64,000 bases of DNA. Origin: Paroedura picta (Eukaryota; Chordata; Lepidosauria; Squamata; Gekkonidae). Each line of letters begins with the position of its first letter. Position 1 is the stretch's first letter. The notes beneath the pieces are model-generated. The model saw nothing but the letters and a program-made list of their open reading frames with translations, was not told the origin of the DNA and made no database searches. Below are positions 53,750 to 63,400 of this stretch, piece by piece. Where the stretch lies: positions 2,753,501 through 2,817,500 of the forward strand of contig NC_135371.1 of assembly GCF_049243985.1 (NCBI RefSeq). The letters run 5' to 3'. The position numbers and the translations under genes are program-made.

Positions 53750-54735
53750 CCAAGGTATTAAATTTGCAGATGACACTAAACTGGGAGGGGAGCAAACACA
53801 CCGGAAGACAGAATCAGGATACAGGATGATCTTGACAGGCTGGAAACCTGGACTAAAATGAATTTCCATCATGATACGCGTGAAGTTCTTCATTTCAGTA
53901 AGAAAGATCAAATGCGTCAAGAGATGGGTGACAGTTGGCAGCAGTGTCTGTCAAAAGGATCTGGGCGTCTTAGTAGACCAAACACTGAACGTGAATCAGC
54001 AGTGAGTATCTAAAAAGGCAAATGGGATTTGGGGCTGTAGTGTCCAGATCACGTGAGGTAATGTTACCGCACCACAATTGAAGAAAGATGTTGAGAAACT
54101 AGCATGTCCAGAGGAGGGCAACAAATACGGTGAGGGGTTTGGAGACCAAGTCATAAGAAATGGTTGACGAAGCTTTGTGTGTTTAGCCTGGAGAGAAAGC
54201 AACTAAAGAGGTCATATGATAACCATCTTCAAATACTTGAGGGGTTGTCATATAGAAGATGGAGCAGAGTTGTTTTCTGTTGCCCCAGAAGGTCAGGCCA
54301 GAACTAATGGGATGAAATTACTTAAAAATAATTTTCAGCTAAACATCCGGAAGAAGTTCCTGACAGTGAGAGTGGTTCCTCCGTGGAACAGGCTTCCTTG
54401 GAAGGTGGTGGGTTCTCCATCTTAGGAAACGTTTAAATGGAGGCTAGATAGTCATCAACAGAAATGTTGCTTTTTAGGAACTTAGGCAGATTGAGTGGAC
54501 AGGAAGGGATGTGCCAGGGTTTGTCTCTTTGTGACCCTTCCTCACATGCCCAGGGAATTGCTGATTGTCACCATGGGATGGTAACTGAATTTCCTCCAGG
54601 TCAGGAGATTTTTGGTGGGGGGACTTCTTGGGCATGAAATTGGGGTCACCGTGGGTGGGCAGGTAGTTGGGAGTTCCTGCTTTGTGCAGGGGGTGGACTA
54701 GATGACCCAGGAGGTCCAACTCTGAAGATTCTATA
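53750..54735 (+). mobile_element. CR1 LINE 3' part with terminal octamer
   Basis: Plus-strand code includes KFADDTKLGGE (RT motif C of CR1) near 53765, DLGVLVDQTLNVN, then the 3' CR1 pattern GGGCAACAAATACGGTGAGG and CGTTTAAATGGAGGCTAGAT. It ends with CTCTGAAGATTCTATAA, the typical CR1 3' octamer. Stops and shifts show decay. About 1 kb. Confidence 0.88.
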
Positions 54736-54809
54736 AAATAGAGCAATTAATATGCAAATGAATACACTTACTTTTTCTCTTATATCGACACTATTATAAG
54801 TAAACTAGC

Positions 54810-55330
54810 AGAAAAGCCCGCAGCAGTGTACAATGCAGCATGCGCTAGGAAGGATGGCTATTTGGGAGGTGGGGTCGGGAGAGGCATCAGGTGGGTGGAG
54901 CATCTGCTGCAGGAAAGCAGGCTGCTGTCGGGAAAGTAGTAGGTCAGTGTTGGGGCGGGGAAGGGCAGGATCCATGCTTGGCGGGGGACACGCCCAGGGC
55001 CTGTGTAGTGAGTGGTGGGGTTGGTGGGGTGGAGACTGGAACACTGGCAGCAGGGTGAGCGAGGGGAGTGTGCTTTGTGTTGCGGTTGTCTCCGCGCGTT
55101 GGCCTTGGTAGTGGGGCAGTGTTGGGGGCACATGTGCGTGGGGGTGTATCGGTGGATGGAGAGGGAGGCGGCAGCATTGGGCAGGGGGTGGGCCTCGTGG
55201 TCCGGGGGCCTGTGCGGAGGGGTGTAGGGTGTAGTGGCTGTGGTGTTCTCCGGGGGATGCTTCTGAGGACCCTGGGGGCTGCATTCTGCACGAATTATAA
55301 TTTCCGGGTCAGGGATAAGAGAAGGGGCTC
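54810..55330. other. G-rich strand-asymmetric stretch, unassigned
   Basis: The plus strand is strongly G/T rich with little C. I recognise no gene. The last 60 bp (GGCTGCATTCTGCACGAATT, then TTTCCGGGTCAGGG) match the 3' part of the L2 copies on the minus strand, so at least that end is an L2 scrap. Long open frames here are composition effects. Confidence 0.4.
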
Positions 55331-55467
55331 AAGCTAAGTTTATCTATTGTTAGCATTTCCCAAAGAGCCATATCAGCACTCTCATGAATGTTCACCATCT
55401 ACAGAAAAATATAGATGCACTGGGAAACCAATATGCCAATAAAATATTAAAATTGGACGTATATAGT

Positions 55468-55698
55468 GCCCATGAGGCTGGGAGTTCGGTCCCAGCAGCC
55501 GGCTCAAGGTTGACTCAGCCTTCCATCCTTCCGAGGTCGGTAAAATGGGGACCCAGCTTGCTGTGGGGGGTAAACGGTAATGACTGGGGAAGGCACTGGC
55601 AAACCACCCCGTATTGAGTCTGCCATGAAAACGCTGGAGGGCGTCACCCCAAGGGTCAGACATGACCCGGTGCTTGCACAGGGGATACCTTCACCTTT
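55468..55698 (+). mobile_element. SINE type B (Sauria-like), 5' truncated
   Basis: Same family as at 17952 but in plus orientation: GGGAGTTCGGTCCCAGCAGC, GACTGGGGAAGGCACTGGC and end GGGATACCTTCACCTTT. Independent insertion in the 3' flank of gene 7. Confidence 0.85.
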
Positions 55699-55897
55699 CC
55701 CTTCTTACACTGTTGCCCACCTCTCCTAGAATCATGAAAGGTAAAGGTACCCTCCTAGAACCAATTGGGAACTGTTTTCTGACAGCATGCTTGGTTCTTT
55801 TGAAAGGGCCAGCCATGGGATACACAGGTGGTGCCCCCAGTTTCCCCTTCACTGTCTCCTTTTGCCTATCCCCCCCAGTCATTTCCATTTACACCCC

Positions 55898-56112
55898 AGC
55901 AATTCTGCGCTCCCCCACATGCAGACAGCTGGGTGACCTAGGGCTAGTCTCAGCACTGATAAAGCTGTTCTGACCGAGCAGGAATATCAGGGCTCTTTCA
56001 GCCTCACCCACCCCACAGGGTGTCTGTTGTGGGGAGAGGAAAGGGAAGGCGACTGTAAGCCCACTCCTTCAGGTAGAGAAAAGTGACATATAAAAACCAA
56101 CTCTCCTTCTGT
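55898..56112 (+). mobile_element. SINE type A, 5' truncated
   Basis: Starts at TTCTGCGCTCCCCCACATG, runs through CAGCTGGGTGACCTAGGGCT and GGCGACTGTAAGCC to AACCAACTCTCCTTCT. It ends about 30 bp beyond the gene 7 poly(A) signal. Confidence 0.8.
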
Positions 56113-56141
56113 ATCCAGGTCACCGTTAAGACGAACCAAGA

Positions 56142-56147
56142 TTTATT
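56142..56147 (-). terminator. Poly(A) signal of gene 7
   Basis: AATAAA on the gene strand (plus strand TTTATT in GATTTATTTAAGG), about 95 bp after the stop codon. Confidence 0.6.
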
Positions 56148-56241
56148 TAAGGTAAAAATGTGCATGTACACTTCCTCCAATATATGCACATGAATGGTTT
56201 GAAACCGCAGCTATTTAAATATGCCACAGACTCAAATGTTG

Positions 56242-57515
56242 TTATGCTCTCTCTACTGCGTGGATTCTTAGATGCTGTTGAAGATAGCCATTCTGCCGGA
56301 GTCTTTTCCCACCCTCAGAGCATTCAAAAGGTTTCTCCCCTGTGTGGGTTTTTTGATGCCGTTTAAGATTGCCACGCTGACTGAATCTCTTCCCACACCA
56401 TAAGCATTCAAACGGCTTATTCCCCGTGTGGGTTCTTTGATGCCGTTGAAGATTGCCACGCTGACTGAATCCCTTTCCACACTCTAAACATTCAAAAGGC
56501 TTCTCCCCTGTGTGGGTTCTTTGATGCTCTTGAAGATGGCTACTGTGAATGAATCTCTTTCCACAGTCAAAGCATTCGAAAGGCTTCTCCCCTTTGTGGG
56601 TTCTTTGATGCCGCTGAAGAGTGCAATTCTGACTGAACTTCTTTCCGCAATCTGAGCATCCAAAAGGCTTCTTCCCTGTGTGGGTTCTTTGATGCCGTTG
56701 AAGATTGCTACTGTCACTAAATCCCATTCCACACTCTAAACATCCAAAAGGTCTCTCCCCTGTGTGGGTTCTTTGATGCAGCTGAAGATGGCTACTCTGA
56801 ATGAATCTCTTGCCACAATCCAAACATTCAAAAAGCTTCTCTCCTGTGTGAGTTCGTTTATGCTCTTGAAGATGGTCCCTGCGATTGAACCTCTTACCAC
56901 ATTCAAAGCATTCAAAAGGCTTCTCCCCTGTGTGGGTTCTCTGATGCTGTTGAAGATGGCTACTCAGACTGAATCTCTTTCCACAATCTGAGCATCCAAA
57001 AGGTCTCTCCTCTGCATGGGTTCTTTGATGCTGTTGAAGATTGCTACTGTCGCTAAATCCCATTCCACACTCAAAGCATTCAAAAGGCTTCTCCCCGGTG
57101 TCAGTTTGTTGATGCTCTTGAAGATGGTCCCTCCGACTGAATCCCTTTCCACATTCAAAGCATTCAAAAGGCTTCTCCCCTGTGTGGGTTCTCTGATGAC
57201 TTTGAAGATCACAACAGAACCCGAATCTTTTCCCACACTCTGAACATCCAAACCGCTTCTCTGCTTGGTGCACAAGGAGCTGTGATCTGTATCTGAAGTG
57301 CTTTCCATGATGAACGGAGGTATTTGCCTTCATGACCACCTGGCTTGGAAAATGTAGGTTACCCTGTTTTCTATCTGTCTTCTCAACCACATGGATCCTT
57401 TTCTTTCTCTCAGGTCTGTCTTGATACCTGTTGCCTTCTTTCAAGTCTTCATCCTTAACTAGATCCAGCAACTGCTGATCAAGTTCTGCCCCCTCCTCAT
57501 TCCTCTTATGAGCCT
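56242..57515 (-). CDS. Gene 7 finger exon: 12 C2H2 units, two degenerate
   Basis: Starts after TTCACTCCCACAG with [14 protein letters not shown] and a distinct leader ([16 protein letters not shown]). Contact residues (-1,2,3,6): FCDS, RDHE, DSNQ, LSHQ, RDHE, QSHL, DSNR, QCTR, HSHE, QGNR, QGNR, QGYQ. Unit 2 ends in QTD, losing the last histidine. Unit 12 has CSEGGK, losing a cysteine. Units 2-3-4 and 5-6-7 look like a repeated block (RRDH, then SSN and SSH types). Ends AVERA. Confidence 0.9.
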
Positions 57516-58959
57516 CTGTGGGAGTGAAGAGAAATCCCATGAGCAGCTGGGGGGGCAGGGAAGGTCCCAAGGCATAAAAGTGACTCCAGGAGGAAAGGAC
57601 TTACGGTTTCCCACAGCTTGCCTCATCTTAACTGCCCCCATCCCTCCTTTCCCCAGGGTCGCTACTATTTAAGGATCCCTCATTCCCTTCAAGAGCCACA
57701 GCTGAACTCCTGACCCTGCAAATCCCACTCCCCAGACCTCCCTCCTTCCTTACCCAATGGGCTCTCTCATTGTACCAAACCAAACGTTGCTCAGAAGAGA
57801 ATCAGAAATCCCCCACGGCTATTCCTTGCCTTTTCCCTTGACATAACCAGGAAGGATGCTCACTCTCAGCCAGCTCCTGCGGGAAGGAGATATGCTCTTG
57901 GGAGCATCTTGAGAAACTCTCCAGCCGTTCTTCAGACGCCAGGCCATTGTCCTTCCCCACCGTAGTCTCTCTTATGCTTCTGGCTCCTTTAGCAGAGAGA
58001 GAAAGAGAAAATGTGTATGGGGAAGGAAAGAAATTCCGAGACTCTTCCTGGTAGAGAAAAGCAGCATACAAAACCCAGCTCTTCTTCTTCTTTATGGACA
58101 GAACCATGCTCAAGATCATATCCCACAATCCCAAGCAGCGTAAGGGGGCACATCTGTGAAGCAAAGCAACCGAGTTCCTCTCAAGGATTCCTGCCAATAT
58201 TAATTAGCCTGGTCATTGACTTGCTGATTTGACTCTCCCTGCAGCTAACATCCTCAACTTTTTGAGAGCTTTATTCAAGACTGTGGTAATTTGTTAGTTG
58301 TGAGAAGTCCACAGAGCATTCTTCCATCTCCACCAGGCGAGACTACTAGTGTCCTACCTGCCCCCAGACTGCTTGGCCACTGGGATCTATGCTACGGTCA
58401 CCTCTAGACTGGGTTTTGGTATCTATGCTGGCCTACCCTTGTCCTTGACCCAGAAACTATAGCTGATACAGAATGCAGCTGCCAAAGTCCTCACTAAGAC
58501 ATGGAGGGCCCATATCCAGTCTGTGCTGAGCTAGCTGCAGTTGTGGTTGCCAGTTGTGGCCTTGAAGGCCATCCGGGGCTTGGGCCTGGCCTATCTGAGG
58601 GACCGCTTGCCTCCCTACACCCCCTGTAGAGCTCTTCGCTCCGTGGGTGCTAATCTGCTGGAGGTCCCTGGCCCTAAGTATGTATGCCTGGTAGAGAGCA
58701 GACCTTTGTAATCTTATCCAGGGGAAAATGTGTGTTGTAAAGGTGGGCAACAGAGAACTGAGGATTTGGCCCCTTCCCAAGTCTTTCTGAGGGCCTCTCA
58801 TCCCCTTTAAAGACAGGACACCCGCTCTGCCTTGGGTGATGGCCACAACACTGGTCCCAGTTGCCCCTGGGAGAGTATGTATGTATGTATGTATGTATGT
58901 ATGTATGTATGTATGTATGTATGTATGTATGTATGTATGTATGTATGTATGTATGTATG

Positions 58960-59047
<88 letters not shown>

Positions 59048-61928
59048 ATACTTCTATACCGCCCTCCCCGGAGGCTCAGGGCGGTTTACATTATAACAGA
59101 GAACAATACATAAAACAGTCTGTAGAACATGTATAACTGATAACTAATAATTGTAACCAAATAACAACACAGTATAACAGTAAACAATATAGTAATACAA
59201 ACAGGTCCAGGGCTTATTGATGGGATTCTGAGGTGGGGGGGAGCAGGGGCCCTTGGTCGCTGATTGATTACGTCTGGTCTCGGCCAAATGCCTGGTGGAG
59301 GAGCTTTTTGCAGGCCCTGCGGAACTGTTTAAGCTCCATCAGGGCCCTGATCTCCTCCGGGAGCTTGTTCCACCAGGTGGGGGCCAGTACAGAGAATGCT
59401 CTGGCCCTGGTCGAGACCAGGCGGACTTCTTTAGGGCCAGGGACCATTAGCTGGTTGGTGGCGGTGGAGCGCAGAGCTCTTTTGGGGGCATAGGCGGGGA
59501 GGCGGTCCCTCAGGTACACTGGGCCCGACCGCGTATGGCCTTGAAGGTAATTACCAGAACCTTTAGTCTGATCCGGAATTCAACTGGTAACCATTGGAGC
59601 TGATGGAGAATAGGCCGGATGTGAGACCTCCACGGTGTTGCTGTGAGGATCCTGGCTGCTGCGTTTTGAACTAGTTGTAGTTTCCGGGTCAGGGCTAAGG
59701 GCAGGCCTGCGTAGAGCGAGTAGCCAAAAGGCCTCAAAACAATCTCTTGCTGTTTAATAGTTTGATTCACAGTAGCCATTCACAACTTTGCACTTGTGAA
59801 CGATCCTTACCCAGAGAGGCCACGCTCCCATAGTTCTCCAGCATGACTTCCCTGTAGAGAGCTCTCTGGCCCAGATCCAGCAGGGCCCATTCTGCCTCGG
59901 TGAAAGAGACGGCCACCTCCTCGAAGGAAAAGGCCCCCTGAAAGAAAATCCAGGTTCCTTCCTCAGAGATCGTGCCAGGCAGAGACTGCACACTGCAAGG
60001 AGAGAGTCTGGAAGGGGACATGATGTATGACTTGGGATGGACAAAGGGAGTAGCATTCAGAGGATCTCTCACCCAGACAGCAAAAAACTTGTAGAAGAGC
60101 AAAAGCCCCCTTTGAGAAAGGAGAGGGAAACCCCCCTGATCTTCCCTACCTGGACTGGAGGTGACTCAGCCACTTCCACGCCTCCGGAAAGGTGGCAGCT
60201 CAGCACCATCTCTTCACTCCTTCCAGAGACCCCTATAAAAATAGGCATATTAGTGAGACAAAGGCAGACAGAAGGGTATTTACTGTGACTTCTTATTCCA
60301 TGTGCTTGTTTCTTCCCTCCTTCAGGCACCCCCTTCCCAGGAGGTCAAAACCTCCCCCTGTGTCCACTCAGCAGAATTCCTTCACACTTTTCACTAAATT
60401 CTGGGAGCGGCAGAAGCACCCATGAGCCTCAGAGGTGATCAAAGCTGCCAACGCCTTTCAGGCTTCGGTGAGACTGGACGTGTGTCCTGGGAACTCAAAG
60501 GTTATGGCATCCCTGCTGAATCAGTCCGAAGGCCCAAAATCCCCATTCTCCACCTTGAGTGGTGGAAAAAGAGGAGGTGTGTGGAAATGATGTTGAAGGG
60601 ACACATCACCTTCACATTCGGCAAAAAAACCAGATGTTACTTGAGCACCGCTGGAGAATCTAGGGTGATATCTGTGCCAAGCTGCACCCAAAGTCCCTTC
60701 TCAAATCTCCTGGAGGACCAGGCCACAGCCTGCCATCCCTACTGCAACATCCTGTTTCCCACAGTAGCCTTCCAGAGACCCCTATAAAAATAGGCACAGA
60801 AGCCAAACTTCTCCATGATTCCTGGCCCCTAGGAAAGTTTCCAGAGCTCTCATCCTGCAGAAAGTGGAAAGTCCCTTTAGTCTACAGGTTGAAGAGGTTT
60901 GTCTACCTTTTCTCTTTGGAGCCACCTTCAGTTCCTCTCATGCAAGGAAGAAGGGAGATTAATGTTTTTATGAATGGCAGGAACAGCCCCCCCCGTGATT
61001 TTCTCTAATCTCTTTCAAGGGGCACCACAGTTAGTGGACTCTGAGTGCTGTGTATGAAGTGCAATAGTTTCCAATTATTTTCCTGATCTCAATTCTTTAC
61101 CCATCACATTCACTGGATGCCCCTACTGGATACAGGCAATATTAGTCCTTACCATAAGAGAGGGTATCTCGGGCACTATCGTCATCCTGCGCTTGCCGCT
61201 CTTGCTCCGAGGAAGCTCCTTCCGCCTCAGAGAATCTGGCTTCTGTCTTCAGGGATGGGGCCCACATCTGAGGGAGGGAGTGTGATAAGAGATGGAATGG
61301 AAGAGAGACCAAGGAATGGGTCTAGCCCCACTCCCAGACTCTGCCCCCTCCCGTCAACAGACCCGGGAAGATATCTGGAGAGATACAAAATTCTCTAGTA
61401 GAAGAGGTAGTTGAAGGAGGTTGTTAAATCTCCCATTTGGATGAATAATACTTGGACTAATGTCTGGCAGGGAAATCTTAGGATAAGGCCCAATATTGGA
61501 GATACCTGGTCCACCTGCCTCTTCTCCTCCGCCTGGCTCAGGAGGAAGCCTTCGGCCAGGGCCACCGCCTGGGAGCTGCTCTCCGGCCCGCATCCTCTCA
61601 CCCAGCCCTGCATCTCCTGGGGCAGGAGGGCCAGGAACTGCTCCAGGATCACCAGGTCCAGCATCTGCTGTTTGGTGTGCCTCTCTGGCTCCAGCCAACG
61701 GTTGCAGAGTCCGTGGAGCCGGCTGCAAACCTCTCGGGGCCCATCAGCCTCATGGTAGCAGAACTGCCGGAAGCATCGGCCATATACCTCTGAGATTGCA
61801 GTGAGCTGATAACAGGTATCTGGCATGGGGCTTTCCCAGAATTCAATGCCACACCCAGCATGGGTGGGATGGGGGCCTCGGCTTGCTGTCTTGCCCGTTC
61901 CAGGTCCTTCTGGGTTCTGCTCTTCCAT
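56242..61928 (-). CDS. Gene 7: SCAN-KRAB-C2H2 zinc finger protein, most divergent copy
   Basis: Predicted 714 residues. Exons: SCAN 61506-61958 (ATG at 61928), linker 61153-61267, short exon 60150-60232 (83 bp), KRAB 59811-59937, post-KRAB 57864-57986, fingers 56242-57515; coding total 2145 bases, in phase. [20 protein letters not shown] to ALAEGF. The short exon reads [18 protein letters not shown], then [14 protein letters not shown] reads [20 protein letters not shown] with MLENYGSV, closest to the usual KRAB-A. The first AG of the post-KRAB acceptor is TG here, so the exon must start six bases later, in frame. The KRAB to post-KRAB intron (1824 bp) holds two L2 pieces and a microsatellite. 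The first exon is less clear than in the other genes. Confidence 0.87.
58040..58093 (+). mobile_element. SINE type A tail fragment
   Basis: TGGTAGAGAAAAGCAGCATA followed by CCCAGCTCTTCTTCTTCTT, the last 50 bp of the type A SINE, in a gene 7 intron. Confidence 0.65.
58330..58715 (+). mobile_element. Old L2-like LINE fragment
   Basis: Plus strand resembles the L2 C-terminus: QNAAAKVLT, then [20 protein letters not shown] and [17 protein letters not shown]. Many changes and shifts make it older than the two minus-strand L2 copies. Confidence 0.75.
58876..59047. repeat. Compound tetranucleotide microsatellite (ATGT)n(ATCT)n
   Basis: About 21 ATGT units followed by about 21 ATCT units with almost no interruption, abutting the 3' end of an L2 LINE. 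The 90-codon frames MYVCMYV/YLSIYLS over it are artefacts. Confidence 0.97.
59048..59721 (-). mobile_element. L2-like LINE 3' end in a gene 7 intron
   Basis: Close relative of 20800-23680. It starts inside [20 protein letters not shown], continues [20 protein letters not shown] and [20 protein letters not shown], then the 3' UTR (TATACCGCCCTCCCCGGAGG), and joins the microsatellite. One frameshift separates the two frames near 59522. Genes 2 to 4 show the empty site around CCCCTGGGAGAGTAGAATG. Confidence 0.9.
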
Positions 61929-62319
61929 CTTCTTCCCGTTCTCCTTGGCCACCTCTGGCTGTGAAAAGAGGCCTTTACTCACTCTGCTGTGAAAACAGGC
62001 TTGGGGGGAGGGGGGCAGCATGCTGTCACAACAAAACCCAAGGAGAGTTGCTCTGGGAGATCAGAACAAAAATGCTTCGTGTGGTTTGTAGACCAGCCTT
62101 AATATCATTTTGCTACATCAAGCACCAAGCTGGACATGCCTTAAACACCAGCTGGCAGCCCCGGCCCCCCACAGGGAGGGCCTTTGTGTCTCAGGATGGG
62201 GCTGAGGCTGATTCCACTCCAGTCGAGAGTGTTCCCTTCCCCTCCAAACCCTTTTCCCTCTTCCAGCCCTCAGGAGGCCTGCTTCTGGTAGGGTTTACTT
62301 TTAGCACCTTGGGGGGAAA

Positions 62320-62665
62320 GAAACATAGAATCATGGAGTTGGAAGGGGCCATAGAGGCCATCTAGTCCAACCCCCTGCTCAACGCAGGATCAGCATCCTA
62401 AAGCACCAAAGAAAAGTGTGTATTTGCTTGAAGACTGCCTTTGCTTGAAGACGGCCAGTGAGGGGGAGCTCCCCACCTCCTTAGGCAGCCTATTCCACTG
62501 CTGAACTACTCTGACTGTGAAAAACTTTTTCCTGATATCCAGCCTATATCGTTGTACTTGAAGTTTAAACCCATTACTGCGTGTCCTTTCCTCTGCAGCC
62601 TGCAGAAACAGCATCCTGCCCTCCTCCAAGTGACAACCTTTCAAATACTTAAAGAGTATTTAGGG
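62320..62665 (-). mobile_element. CR1 LINE 3' end in intron 1 region of gene 7
   Basis: Begins ACATAGAATCATGGAGTTGG (terminal octamer in reverse), then CATCTAGTCCAACCCCCTGC; minus-strand code includes FFTVRVVQQWNRLPKEV and MLFLQAAEERTRSNGFKLQV. A recognisable but decayed 3' CR1. Confidence 0.88.
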
Positions 62666-62769
62666 AAAAAAGACAGCTGCCCAAAATCACTTCCCGACAT
62701 TCCAGTACTGAGAGGCGCCAATTATCTCCCTCTCCCTCCAAAACCCGCTACGCAGGGGAACAAAAATCT

Positions 62770-63400
62770 GGCCTAAAGCGGTTGCCAACCTCCAGGCGGC
62801 GCCTGAAGCCCTCCCAGGAGTACCGCCGACCTCCAGCAGCTCCCCTGGAGGACCTCCGAGGAAGCCTTCCCGGGACCGGATGCACGGCTCCCCCCTCGCC
62901 GGAAAGAGCCTTTTCCCCGCCCCCTCTTTCCGGCCGCTCTAGCACCGGTGCCGGGTCGGTGGGTTTAACCCTCTCAGTGCTGCAGCTGAAGGGCATCCAC
63001 TTGGCTTCCCCCCCCCCAGAGGAGGCGTTTGGGACCCCGTTTCTCGGAGCTGGCGAGGGGAGGCTGGACTTGGACCCCCCCCTGCCCTCCCCCCCGTATT
63101 TGTGCTTCCCTGCAGCCCCACAAGAGGACGCGGGAAGAGGGAGACCCCCGGGGGGGGGAGTGGAAGGGCTGGGTCTCCCTCCCCCGGGAGGCATGTGGGC
63201 TGGGGGGGCATTTTGCTCCTGGGAGGAAGGAGCCTGGGGGGCGCCCCCTCCCCCTGCAGGGCCTGTCTCCCCAGGGTGGGGTTGGGAGAGTCGGGGGCTC
63301 CTCCCTGAGGAGGGGGAAGGGGGCAGTTTCCCCCCTAAGGACTGGAGGGGGGGGGGCTGAAGCTGCAGGGAGAAGCACCCCTGGTTGGAGGCAAAAATAT
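62770..63400 (-). promoter_or_regulatory. Gene 7 promoter region, CpG-rich
   Basis: Starts with a partial copy of the intron-1 repeat (GCGGTTGCCAACCTCCAGGC), then CpG-rich DNA with the shared block as AACCCTCTCAGTGCTGCAG (62964-62985). I find no clean GTRAGT donor, so the end of the first exon is open. Long frames on both strands are composition effects. Confidence 0.55.

Noticed and set aside
55382-55663. 93-codon minus-strand frame with the peptide [20 protein letters not shown], also seen at 18001, 28022 and 35118
   Set aside because: The peptide is the antisense or sense translation of the type B SINE.
58832-59136. Three overlapping frames with MYVCMYV and YLSIYLS repeats
   Set aside because: Translation of the tetranucleotide microsatellite in three frames.
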